DNA of 64,000 bases from Larus michahellis (lineage: Eukaryota > Chordata > Aves > Charadriiformes > Laridae). The position numbers were made by a program, and so were the translations under genes. Positions 1 to 38,261 of this stretch are shown one piece after another (position 1 is the stretch's first letter; every line of letters starts with the position of its first letter). The stretch covers positions 68,489,142-68,553,141 of the forward strand of contig NC_133896.1 of assembly GCF_964199755.1 (NCBI RefSeq). Direction: 5' to 3'. The notes below the pieces were generated by a model. That model had not been told where the DNA came from. It searched no databases and was given only the letters and a program-made list of their open reading frames with translations.

Positions 1-2006
1 AAAGTGGAAGGGAGGCCACTGGACTTCTGTAGGATTGGGAAAGGTGTGTGACCTTATAGTTAGCCCTCTGGGACCATAGTGCTGAGAGTATTGAATGCCG
101 TGATTTTTGATTTCTTGGAGGCCACGCTCCCTCCTTCATCTCGGAGAAATTCCTTCCAATTCACTGAAGCCCCCAGCCTGTTGTCCAACTCAGAAAATGA
201 GAGTGATGTGAGATGTAGGGAGCACTCAGGCTTTTCCTTGACACATCTTGTTCCCCTAATCTTTTTCACCCTGTTACTGCACGGGCAGTGAGCGTCAGCC
301 TTTGCTGCAGACTGGAGGAAGCTACCCAAAATACCCACCGGTGATTCACCACAGATAGACAGACAAACTGCAGCTGGGGTGCAATCCTGATCCTAGCGCG
401 GCGCTTTCTACGTGAGCAGGGTTCACACACATAAACACACACCAGCAAGCAGCTACGGCCCCTGTGCGCCCCCACGGCTGCACAGCAGCAGCTGGGGCAC
501 GGACCCAGCTGGGGACCAACAACCTGCTCACCCTGGGTTGGAAACAGGAGCATATGCAGCGCGCAGGTACACGTCCTCATCTGGACGTTTAATCCCAGAA
601 ACGCACGTCCCGGCGGTTCCCGTGCCTTGGGTTGGATCAGGCAAGCAGCTGCTGTTTTCGCTGCCTGGTGACAGGAAATCCAAAGGGTCCGTTCTCTCTT
701 GGTTTACACAGTGGTGAGTAGTTAACAGCGGGGGGTGATCTGCACTGTTTCTTCCTCCTAAATGTTGCTCTTTTGGTGGCGTTTAGACTCAAACTGCGGT
801 CTTTGCAGCCCGGGTGGGGACAGAGGAGGGGTTTCTGTGCACTTCTTTGCTCCACGGCGGGTCAAGCGGCAGGGTGACAGTGTTATCTCCCCCTGTGACA
901 AGAGGTCACATTCCCACAGTGCTGCTAGTGGAAACCACCAGTTCCACAGGCTTCACACAGTATTTTAGGGGGTTAACGAATTAGGAAACACGGTGTTTTC
1001 TCTGCCTCGCCTCCCCTCAAGCCAGGCAGTGGGTTCTCTACCGAGGTCCAGGTGAGCTTGCCGCCACCGCAGTACTCAGATGGATGTTGCCTTCAGACGT
1101 GTGAAGGCTGAGGAACGTCAGAGCTGGTTACAGGCCCAGGGGAAAACGCTTAGGGACAAAGCAGATGCTGTCAGGAAAAAAAAAAAAAAAGGAAAAAACA
1201 GGCCAGAAGAAAGACTATTTTAAAATACTGCACGCTTGAACAGTAGCAGTGAGCCAAAAAAAAACAATTTGGAAAAAAAACAAGAGTCAGTGCGCAGACT
1301 GTGGGAAATACAAAGGGGTCATGAGAAATGCGAAAGGCCTGAAGGCAGAGCAGCGGGAGCGAGTGACCATGGCCCAGCCCCCAGAAGCACGGCCACGGCA
1401 GCGCCGGGGCTGGCGGCGGTGCCAGGGATGCCAGCAGCTGGGCAGGGGCATTGCACGCCATGCCCCCGTGGGGCTTCGCACCCCCGGGGCAGACCTGGGA
1501 CCTGCTGCTGTTCCCCAGCAGAGCAGACAGCATGTGGGACCCACTGCTGTTTCCCAGCAGAGCAAGCGGCACGTGGCTGATGCCCGGCACCAGATTCACC
1601 AGAACTTCTGGCTGAGGCGCTTGCTGGGGTAAAACATCCGAGACAGGCCAAAAGAGAGCGTGTCTTTCTCCTCCAGTACAATGGCAAAGGAGAACTGCAT
1701 CTTTCCGATTCGAGGAGGAGATGTAGTGGAGAGGTTTATAGCATGACATATTCCTAATCCGCAAAAGTCCAGGCAACCTGAAGGGAGAGGCTGATGGCCC
1801 CATAGAGTAGCCTCACCACCATGGGAGGGCGGGCAGGCTTGACTGGCCTCGTCCCGTCCCTGGGGTGCGGGGGTAGTGCAAGCCCAGGGAGCGGTACCAG
1901 GACAAGGAACAGTGCAGTGAGCTCTCGGCGTAGCGTCCTCTGTGGCCCAGGGCCCCCATTCCTCCCGTGCTGTTGTAACTCCTGCCTCTGTGCCAATGGC
2001 TTCCAG
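1..2006 (+). other. CACNA1C: CACNA1C intron (5' part cut by window edge)
   Basis: No exon recognised. It contains a poly(A) run near 1174 and a 39-bp imperfect tandem duplication at 1496-1573 inside a GC-rich stretch. The usual alternatively spliced S3-S4 linker exon was looked for here and not seen. Confidence 0.8.
1496..1573 (+). repeat. 39-bp tandem duplication
   Basis: Two adjacent imperfect copies, 1496-1534 and 1535-1573. Both begin TGGGACC, contain CTGCTGTT(C/T)CCCAGCAGAGCA, and end in a variant of CACG/CATG. Confidence 0.8.
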
Positions 2007-29303
<27,297 letters not shown>

Positions 29304-29864
29304 TTGCCAGGGCTGGAAGCGATGCTGGTTTTTTATTTGTTTCAATGTTCCTAATGGGTTTGTTTCAGAAGTGCCTCACTGTTCTCGTGACCTGGAGTAA
29401 CCGGAACAGCGTTCTTCATTCATTTCTGTTGGGACGAGTCGCAGAGTTGGGTGGTGTAAGAAAGCTTTTCAGGAGCGGATATAACCCCAGCACGTGTCCA
29501 TGAAGGAAGAGTGAGGAGGAGGAAGAGGAGGAGAGCCAGCTCCCTCTTTTTTTCAGTCCCTGCACAAGGAACGACGACTGCCTCCCGAGCGCCAAGGGGA
29601 ACCTCAGCTTCCTTGTGGATGGCCCTAGCCAAAAGGACCCTGCGTCAAACGGGTGTCTTTCAACTTTGCTTGTAAAAATCATTTTGCACATATTCTGTAT
29701 GAGCCTCACCGTCTCCATAAAGCCAAGGCCCTTTGATTCGGAAGGAGAGGAGGACGACTTCTGCTGTGGATTCCCATACCGCCAAGGGGAGGAGGAAGCA
29801 GAAGAAGCCCGCGGGGCAGGTGGCCACGCTGCCCAACCCTGCCGAGACTCCCAGGCAGCGGTCT

Positions 29865-30034
29865 CTGCCAACCAATCCGAGCTCAGGCAGCCACTCCTGC
29901 CAACCAATCAGAGCTCTAGCAGTCACTTGCCAGCCAATCCGAGCTCAGGCAGTCTCCTGCCAACCAATCAGAGCTCAGACAGCCAGCCGTGCCGGCCAAT
30001 GGGAGAGCGGGGAGCAGGCTCTGCGGCAGGGCGG
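29865..30034 (+). repeat. Five-copy CCAAT-box minisatellite followed by a GC box
   Basis: A tandem array of roughly 30-32-bp units, each with the core CTGCCAACCAATCNGAGCTC or a close variant. Exact CCAAT pentamers start at 29872, 29904, 29934, 29964 and 29996 (spacings 32, 30, 30, 32). A GGGCGG box follows at 30029. It lies about 570 bp after the CACNA1C stop. Confidence 0.9.
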
Positions 30035-30754
30035 AGCCGACCTGCCCTGCCCTCGCTGAGGTGGTGGTGGGCTTGTGTAGATCTCTCCTTGTTTTGCAGT
30101 TTGATATTTTCTTGAAAGCATGTTGCAGTTTTTATTTTGACTATTTTATTAATTTTAATTTGTTTGGGTTTGGGGTTTTTTTTTGGAGGGAGAAAGGAGT
30201 GTTTACAACGTTTTGTAATCACCGACCTTTTTTTTTGGTTTATTTTCACCTTTGCAAATGTTAAATTGGTTTGATCATGTTGTATTATTTAAACTGGGGG
30301 GTTTTCTCCATTGAAATTTGGTAGAAGTATAACGATAGACGAGTTTTACCAACCATTATGTACACCAAGAATTTGTAATTTTATTTGCTAGTAACTGAAA
30401 CCTCCTTTTTTTGTTGTTGTTTTATAATTTAAAGATAGTAGGCAATGCACTTGATATAGTCTTGCACATTTGAGTGATTGATTTGGGTTCTTTTTAGTGC
30501 TACGTATATGTGTGAGCGTGGGAGCAATACGGAGCGAGTGTGCGTGCGCGCGTGTGTGTAAGTGCATGCAGTTCTCCACACCCTGATTTGAGCTGCAGGA
30601 GATCTGTATCTGGGGCCATTTGAATGCAAAAACAAAACCACTGTCTCTGCTTTTGAAAGGGGAATCAGTAACTCTTTGCATCTTCTGTTCCACAAGATAT
30701 GCAAAAACAATGCAATAATATTAATTTTGAAATACAATTGTAAGTTGTGTTGGC

Positions 30755-30760
30755 ATTAAA
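30755..30760 (+). terminator. CACNA1C: Candidate proximal poly(A) signal (ATTAAA)
   Basis: ATTAAA about 1.45 kb after the stop, followed by an A-run and a G/T-rich stretch. It could give a short-3'-UTR isoform. Motif evidence only. Confidence 0.35.
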
Positions 30761-31476
30761 ACTGTATAGAAAAAAAAATTGCGGGGGTGGGGGGAAACAA
30801 AACAAAAAACCAGAAGGCGTTACGCTTCGATATATTCCGTGTGATGTTTTATTGCATTGATAATGTTTCTGTTGAAGAAACCGTTATACTTGAATTCAGG
30901 TCAGTTTCAGTATTTTTCAAATATTTTTTTAAAATGAATTGCAATTGTGCCAAGCAAAGATAATGAATTGAATTAAGTTTGTTTAAAAAAAAAAAGAAAA
31001 AAAAGAATCACTTCTTGTATATTTTGCTGCATGTCAAGTGAATCATTTCGTATTTGGAATGTGCCAAGCTTTACCTTTGAACTTTTAAGTGCTTTTCTAC
31101 GTGTGGTTGGGGAAAGGGGTACTATTTTTTTTCCTTTTTTAATTTGTACAATGAACAAAGTGTACCTGGTGTAAGTAACTATTCTGCAATCCACTGACAG
31201 GTTGAACGTTACTGATTTTGCATATCTTGTGTTCATTTTCCTTGTTCCTCACTCCCTTTAAACATGCACGATGACTTTATTGGTAGAGAATCTTTCTTCC
31301 CGAGACCGGGACATTTTATTCAGGCTTTGTTCTCTTTCCTTTTGCTCAGTTTCTCTAAAGGTCTCATCCCACTCGAGGGTGGCAAGACCCCTAACCCCAT
31401 TTGGCAGATCCATCCTATGTCTTCAGCTGGCACCAGCAATTCGAGGAGCGGGGAAATCTGCTTTCAAATTTCTTTT

Positions 31477-31482
31477 AATAAA
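31477..31482 (+). terminator. CACNA1C: Candidate intermediate poly(A) signal (AATAAA)
   Basis: Canonical AATAAA in a T-rich context about 2.2 kb after the stop. Motif evidence only. Confidence 0.4.
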
Positions 31483-34400
31483 TAGCTGACCCCGATCGAT
31501 TATAACAGGACCCTGGGATAAGCAAATGCAAGAGGCAGAATCGTTAGCAAAGTAAAACTATCTAACTCTGTTCTGGACTGAAAGCAGAGGGTAAGTGAGG
31601 GAGAGAGCTCTGGGTCATTGCTTAGGAGAATTGCTGCAGTCTGGTCAAGATGCAGATGTTAAGTGACTTTTTTTGCGTTCCTATGCACAGTCTCATCCCC
31701 TTTCCCCGACTTTAGTGAATGGGTCAGATTCTAAGTCACAAAACATCTGACAGCACAGCGTGTCCCAGCCATATTTCCCTACTAGTGAGCGTGAACTTCT
31801 CTTGACTTTCCTCACACCGATACTTGGCCCTAACCTGTGAGAGAGGCTGAAAAACCTGGCAGGTGTTGTTAGATTTTATGCAACTGATTTTTGTCTAGAC
31901 TACTGCTGTTTTTTCTTCCTTCTCCAGACGGTTCACAAACTTGCAGATCAGTGCTGAGCTAGGAGATGTGATCTGACTCAGAGCTAAACTTTCATTCAAA
32001 TCTTGAGCTTTTGCAGATGTCTGAGAACATCATTTATTGCATATGTTGATTACATTATTTTTGTAATGCCCTTGTTTTTCTTCTTGATTCTCTGAGGCAT
32101 AAAGCAGAAATAGCAAAGGGTATTTTTGACAGTAGGCTTTTTTCAGTGTCATTTTGAACTGGCCAGTAGCAGCTCAAGATACCTTGGAAAAAAACCCAAA
32201 TCCTTTTAGACTAGAGAAATATGAATGCATTTATACAACCCTCCGGCATCAAAGTCCTAATTCAAGACTTCCCTGGAGAAAGTAACCAGCTGATGTCGGT
32301 CAGTCTCATCCTTTCCATCCCTCGTGCTCATATCGAGACAGGCACGCAAGCGTGTCTCCCTTTGAGAGTTTGCTGCTGTCAGTGCTGAAGTGCTCCACAG
32401 CGACTTGAAAGGAAATAATGCTGTGCCTGGCTGTTTCTGAAAAGGAAATCAGCGTAAGGGCTCCCTATCTCATTTTCTTCCACTAGAAAGTCCATCTGAC
32501 CCTCCCAGTGGGAGCCAGGGGTGTTCTCTGCTCCTGAGAAACAAAGTACTGATCTAAATTAGTGGTGGCAAAGGGCGTTTTGGATGCTTGACAGCGCGTG
32601 TCATCTTTTAGGATTTTTCTTGATGGGAAGGAAAATGGTGGAAAGGATTATGCCCCACACGTATTCCCAGAGAAAGCCGCGACTCCCTCGGGGGTCAGAG
32701 CCTACCTTGGCCAGGGGAAACCCCGCGCTCTGCTGGAAGACCCCGTAGGTCCTGCAGAGTGGAAAACACATGGCTAGCAGAGAATGTGGATGACTTTAGC
32801 GGTCTGAAGGACAGGTGTTAAATTTAGTAATTGCTGGTGCCGGCTGTGCAAATTTCTCTTTCTGGGGAGGGTGGTATATTATATTTTTTTTCATTTGAGG
32901 TACTTCCAATGCACACATTGTGACAGGCCTGAGCAAAGAGCTACTGCCTCCTTCAGGTGAGGTAGAGTCTGGGGGACGGTGGGAAGGCGGGAGCAGGTTT
33001 AGTTCGTGGAGTGTCCTTCTTTTGCTGTGTTTGGGAGTGGATGGTGGGTACAATCACTGTGCTGTGGATGGAAGCTGTGAAGGAACCAATGGCTGAGGAG
33101 TGGCACAGAAGGAAAGGAAAGAATGGGGAAAACGATCTGCTGTTTGCCACTGAGCATCTCTGACTTGCAAGAGTACACTGCAGACTAAAGACGTTTCTTA
33201 TAAAACAACAAACCTCCTCCCTGTATCACTCCTGCTCATTATTCCAGGCAGTACTGAGTCAGCCACACCAGGTGCGTTTCTTTTTTTTCTTCCTTATTTC
33301 TGTGTGGCTGACGTGATGGGGAAGAAAGTGGAACTCATGATCCAGAGCTGGAGTTTCGTTATCCACAGACCTTTTCTGCATCATCTGCCTCTTCAGCTGG
33401 ACATGTGAACGATGATGGTGTAGATGCTGCTGCTACTGCAGGGGTCCCGCCTGTTTTATCACCCTGCCCACCACACCCCAGCACAGAGGGACAGTCAGAG
33501 AGGCGCCATGTACAGAATTGCATCTATTTCTGCTTTGTTTTCTGACTCAGAACCCTGCCCCTGATGACTACGACAACGATGACAACAACAACAAAAAAAG
33601 GGCAAATGCATTTTTTACATTTCTTGATAATTTCCAAAGCAATGTATCATTGCTTTCTTTAGACTGACGCCAATATAACAGTTGTATGGGTCTCAGCCAG
33701 GCTCCTGTGTCTTTTCTGCCTGATAGTTTCAGATTGCTGCATGAAAAGTATGCGTGTTTGCACACAGACACAATCGTACGAGGTGACGGCACCACGAGCC
33801 TGTGGGGTTGTTCGCCTGTGTCAGAGATGAAGTTGGAGGCCTTGCTTCGTACGTGTAGATGAGAAACCCCAAGTCGTTGGTCCAGTGAGCTAAAGTGAAG
33901 CAGCCCTACTGAGACAGAACCGAGTATCCTAAGATACATGCGTGGTCCCGTTGTGACTGTCCCCTCGGCAGGGGCAGGGTGGGGGAGAGGAACACTGAGT
34001 GGGCAATTTGGTGCACAACAAAGTTGGTAAGATAAGTAAATCCAGTCAGGGGCTTCTGGTAGCAGTGAGATTTTATGAGTTCCCATAATGAAAACTGTAG
34101 TGCATACAAAGAAAATATTCCAGGCCATCAGAAGCCCCAGTTCCCATCTTGCTAACACAAGGACAGAGGGCACTAGAGGCCAGGGGGGTTGTATTGATGC
34201 AAAGAATGTGGAAAACAGAACTGGGGGCAGAAAAATTTGATTATATCTTTCCTCCATTTATTTTCTTCTCCAAAGAAGTCTAGAAATACAAATTTCAATA
34301 GCTGCACAGGGTTTCTTTTTTTCTTCTTTTGAACGTTACAAAATTTTTAAAGTTCGATTCTGGGTTAGCAAGCCCAGGGATCCGAAAGGTTTCCAATGAG

Positions 34401-36446
34401 ATCTCAGTCCATGGAGCTTTGCTCTCTGTTGCTGCTTTGTTTCTGGACGGCTGAAACCACTATGACCTTTCTGCTACAGCGCCCTGAGATGGGGCGGGTG
34501 AGGGCAGAAGCACAGCCGAGAGACATGTCCTGTACTGAAGAGAGACTGGGCTCCAGTTGCTTTCAGAGAAGTCAGTAGCATCACACTGGAATGGAAAAAA
34601 AAAAAAACCTCTTCTGATATAAACTTTAGGGTTTTAGTTAAATCCTCCATTCTTCCTCTGCCCCTTTGGGGGGACTTGACTTAGCGGTTAACACTTGAGC
34701 ATAAAATACAGGCCTTCCTTTAGGGGCACAGGGCTCGACTCAGTTGCCTAAATGTGGGCATCTACTGCCACTTGAGATACCCCCCTGCACTCTGCCCGGC
34801 CTGCAGCAGCTGGTCCAGAAAGACACAACTCTTCCCCAGGGCTGGTGTTGCAGCTACCAGCCCCACCTGGATGGCAGAGATCTCAGGTGGCAGAAGACAA
34901 TGAGGCAACTTAATCGAGTCCCTTTCTAAAGGGCTAATTGAGAGGAGCAGCACCAATGACTGATGTAATAAGGGAATCTTCATTAGCATCACCAAGGGCT
35001 CACTTAGGCACGATCCGGAGCTCACCTCCGCACTCCCATGCTGTTGTTTTTCTACCCCATGTCATGCAGACAGGCTCCACTCCTGCAGCCTGAAGTTCAC
35101 GGCGCTCTGCCCAGCCCCAGGTTAGAGGCTGCATCCCAGGCCCAGCAGAGCGGGGGCGAGCCCAGGCAAGAGCGGGCATCGCTCCACCCAACAACAGATT
35201 TTTCTGCCAATGTTCGAACGGGCCCTTTCAAAAGCATTTTCCTATTCGAGACAGACTCACAAACTCAGACACCATTCATCAGCATTGTCGTTCAGATTAT
35301 GAAGTACTTGTGGTTTTCTGTTGCGTTTTGCCCAGCCAGGCAAAATACAAGCTCTTTCCCAAACAGGCTGTAATGTTTTTAATAGTTTAAGCATCCTAAG
35401 CCAGTCTGCTCCCATCTCAAACACCCAGGTAGACTGGCAGCCAAAACTACCTAAACATCATCAACCTTACGGTCGCTCATAGAAGTGATTAGTTCAGGCT
35501 TATTTAGTCTTGACAGTTTGAATGTGGGATGATTTCAGAGGAGGAATGAGATTGTAAATATCTTTGACAAACATTGCTGCATCACACACAAAAAAAAGGG
35601 GGAGATACTTTTAAAACTGCCTTAAAAATCAATTCCGAATGATGGAATCTCCCTCCAAATGATTGTCGCTTGGTAGAGCGAGGGATAAGTTGCTTTGGGT
35701 GAATTCTGGCGAGAAGTGGTTGGAATCTAGTCCATTTTCAGGAGTGAAAGCGTAATTTAGGAGCTGACTCTCACTCAGTCTGAATTCACATCAGTGCCAA
35801 TGACTGAGCACTGCAGGATCAAAACTGTTTAAGGTCTGGGGGGGGGGGTACTGTATCTGGCCTGCATCTGCACGGTTTGGGTCTGGCCCAGCAAGGTACT
35901 GCAGACCTGTGTTTCCCAGTGACTTCAGGGAAGATGGGGTTCCTCAGCACCTCTTAAGTTCAGGCCCTGGAGCATCATTTCCTGCTCTGATCATCAGCTA
36001 TAAATGTTGATAAATGTAAGTGTTTTGCCTTCATTTGAATTGCCCAGAGCTGTAAAATGACCTCTCTCAAGTATAAATCAGTCCAGATATAAATCTCCTC
36101 TCCCATTCTTCCCTACACTCCCTGCCCACCCTGCCAGCCCTTCCTTGCACCTCCACCCAAGCCCTTCCCCGTCTCAGTTCTTTACCTCCTCCCACAATTT
36201 TATATCTAGTTTTCATGAACCCACAGAAATGCTTTTGTAAATAATGCTGTACAGTTTGTAACCGTCATGTAAGCCTGTCATCAGTGCCAGAGTCCGTCTT
36301 GCCCTCTCGCACGTTTTAAAATCAACAGAGGAAAGTTAGAGCGAATGGCCCGCCAGTGAGCTATAGGGTCATCTCTGTGTGGGACAAATGTATATTCCTG
36401 TAAGATTGCATTTTTATCTAAGGAATGATGTTATTTTAAAATTGCT

Positions 36447-36452
36447 AATAAA
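36447..36452 (+). terminator. CACNA1C: Probable distal poly(A) signal of CACNA1C (AATAAA)
   Basis: Canonical AATAAA in GCTAATAAATTTCTAAACAA, followed by T-rich, TGT-containing sequence typical of a downstream element. It is the last strong signal before sequence character changes toward the next promoter, hence the preferred gene end. Confidence 0.65.
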
Positions 36453-36475
36453 TTTCTAAACAATGTCCAGATTTG

Positions 36476-37659
36476 TTTAATATTGTAAATGTTATCAGAA
36501 CTCCTTTGACATTGCTCCCTTCTCTCAGCCATGGATGAAAAATAAGATGGCTTCCTGCAGCCCCTTATTTCCCATCACCAGTCCCGCTGCCGTTCACGGG
36601 CTCTCAGGTGTATTTCAGGGCCTGCGGAACAGACCTGGACAGCCACGGCCTGCTCCGTTAAACTGTAACTTAGGAAATCAAATCACTCTTTGTACTCTTG
36701 TGACGACAGAAATTCTGCCATGTCATGATGTCCAAAGTGTGACTCATGCATAACCACACACTTAACATTTTCTCCACAGGACTCTTTTTTTTTTTAACCA
36801 AGCGTATGCATCAAAAAATAAATGCCCCCAGCCTAAATACAGTGTAATTAGTATATACATAAACCGTGAAGCTAATGGGATGATAATCCACGCATTTACT
36901 TTTCAATCGAACAAATTTGTTCTACCATGGTTATCAAGCAATTGCGCTGCGATGCCAGCTGAGCACTGCTATTTCCTGCCATAGCGCTATAAAATCATAG
37001 TGTAGTCAGTCCGAGTGAGTTGGTATAAGATCAAGTGAAATAATGTCTAAAGAAAAAAGAATGTGTGTATATTTTTTTTTTCCCTGACTTGCATGCAAAC
37101 GTCAGAACTGCAGGCGTTGCTGCTACCGTTAATTAGTGGTGTCATGAAATGAGAAAACCCAGGAGGTGATTCAAACCTGTGGATGTCATCAGCGTGGGGC
37201 GTTGGAGTGGCAGAACGATCGCCAGAAACCTCGTTATCTCCAGGCTCAGGCCGGCCCTCAGTTAGACATTTGCCACCACAAAAACCATCTGAAACCGCCG
37301 TGCTCTCGGCTGTCGGTCGAAGCCCAGCAAACAGCCCAACTTTGACGAAAAGCTCACTGCAGCTGGAAACCCGGCTGGGCTCCCTGGGGCCGGGGATACA
37401 GCTTTGTGTGAAAACCGTGAGGTGAAAACCAGGGCGAAACCCGGGTGAAAGCCGGCCGTGGGTGTGAAGAAGGGTGCGAAACCCCGAGCGAAACCTGCGA
37501 GCCAGCTGAAACGCAGCGAGCATCAGGAAGGAGCAAGAGCTTTGCGCAGCCCCCTTGTGAATGCGATGCATTTAGAATAGCCCCACGAGAGGAAAAATAC
37601 AGCACACGCCTATAACGCTTTTTACTGGGCAGCTGCAGACCGCTGCTGATGTCAGGTTT
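36476..37659. other. Intergenic spacer between CACNA1C and IL17RA
   Basis: About 1.2 kb from the inferred CACNA1C poly(A) site to the start of the CpG-rich region. It contains a second AATAAA within an A-rich run near 36813, A/T-rich sequence to about 37080, and then GAAA-rich repeats. No gene seen. Confidence 0.65.
37407..37515 (+). repeat. Degenerate GAAA-containing repeat upstream of IL17RA
   Basis: GAAA tetramers start at 37410, 37424, 37436, 37447, 37478, 37490 and 37508, mostly 11-14 bp apart in units like GTGAAAACC and GCGAAACCC. This is a worn short-period tandem repeat. Pairs resemble interferon-regulatory-factor half sites but are spaced more widely than a classic ISRE. Confidence 0.6.
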
Positions 37660-37874
37660 TAATTCGGAGGGTATTCACCCGAAGCTGGAGGCGCGCACCG
37701 GCGAGGACGAGCGCGCAGACCTCGGGAACCCTTCCGTTTAACTGTGAAGGCGAAGACAAACCCCGGGTAAAACCAGGCGTGGCTCCTTGACCCCGACCTC
37801 TACCCACAGGGCTGCCTCCGGCGGGGCCGCACCCCCCGTCAGGATTACACCCGGGGCCCGCAGCAACCCAAAGC

Positions 37875-37898
37875 GGGGCCGGGGAGGGCGGGGCGGGG
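37875..37898 (+). other. G-quadruplex-type motif in the IL17RA promoter
   Basis: Five G-runs of 3-4 separated by loops of 1-2 nt (GGGG-CC-GGGG-A-GGG-C-GGGG-C-GGGG) on the coding strand, about 235-255 bp before the start codon. Confidence 0.7.
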
Positions 37899-38129
37899 CG
37901 GCGCGGCGCGGCGCGGCCCGGCCCGGCCCTCTCCTGTCCTCACGACCGCGGCCTCCCGGGCGGACCAACCGCCCCAACGGCCGCTTGCGGCGGGCGGGCT
38001 CCCGGGGCGGGGGCGCGGCCCCGCCCCCCGCAGGCCCCGCCCCCGCGGCGGCCCCTCCTCAGGTGAGGGCCGGCTCCGCCCCGCGCCCAGGTCGAAGCCC
38101 GGAAGCCCCGAGGCCCTAGTGACGGGGCT

Positions 38130-38261
38130 ATGGCGGGCGCGGGGCCGCGGCGGCTGCTCCTTCCACTCCTCCTCCTCGTCGTCTTCCCCCATATCCCGCC
38201 TGCCGGCGCGGCCCTGCGGCTGCTGCTGAGCGCCGCGCCGCCCTTCACCTGCTCCCAGCCG
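38130..38261 (+). CDS. IL17RA: IL17RA exon 1: signal peptide
   Basis: 44 codons. The ATG has G at -3 and +4. A basic n-region (GPRR), a Leu/Val core and Pro/Ala before a likely cleavage near AGA/ALRL form a signal peptide. It ends in CSQP, as in human exon 1. The donor is CCG/GTAAGC. Confidence 0.95.

Larger units (their letters stand above)
29304..36475 (+). other. CACNA1C: CACNA1C 3' untranslated region
   Basis: About 7.2 kb from the stop to the distal poly(A) signal, without a credible coding region. It holds a GC-rich CCAAT array (29865-30034), an A/T-rich low-complexity stretch (about 30120-31150), a GT-alternating tract near 30537-30561, and two Pumilio-type TGTAAATA octamers (35553 and 36236). 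Its length is in keeping with the long 3' UTRs known for this gene in mammals, and the end is inferred from the last AATAAA. Ending earlier (30760 or 31482) is possible for some isoforms. Confidence 0.75.

Noticed and set aside
1171-1803. 210-codon open frame on the - strand
   Set aside because: Low-complexity Phe/Leu ends come from a poly(A) run, it lies in an intron, and no family resemblance or splice context is seen.
29416-30115. Frames of about 165 codons on both strands after the CACNA1C stop
   Set aside because: GC-rich 3' UTR with the CCAAT minisatellite. The repeat itself gives the reading frames.
33568-34257. 229-codon open frame on the - strand in the 3' UTR, the longest outside the real genes
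   Set aside because: No domain, signal or homology that I recognise, and ATG context and composition are ordinary. One long frame is expected by chance in 64 kb.
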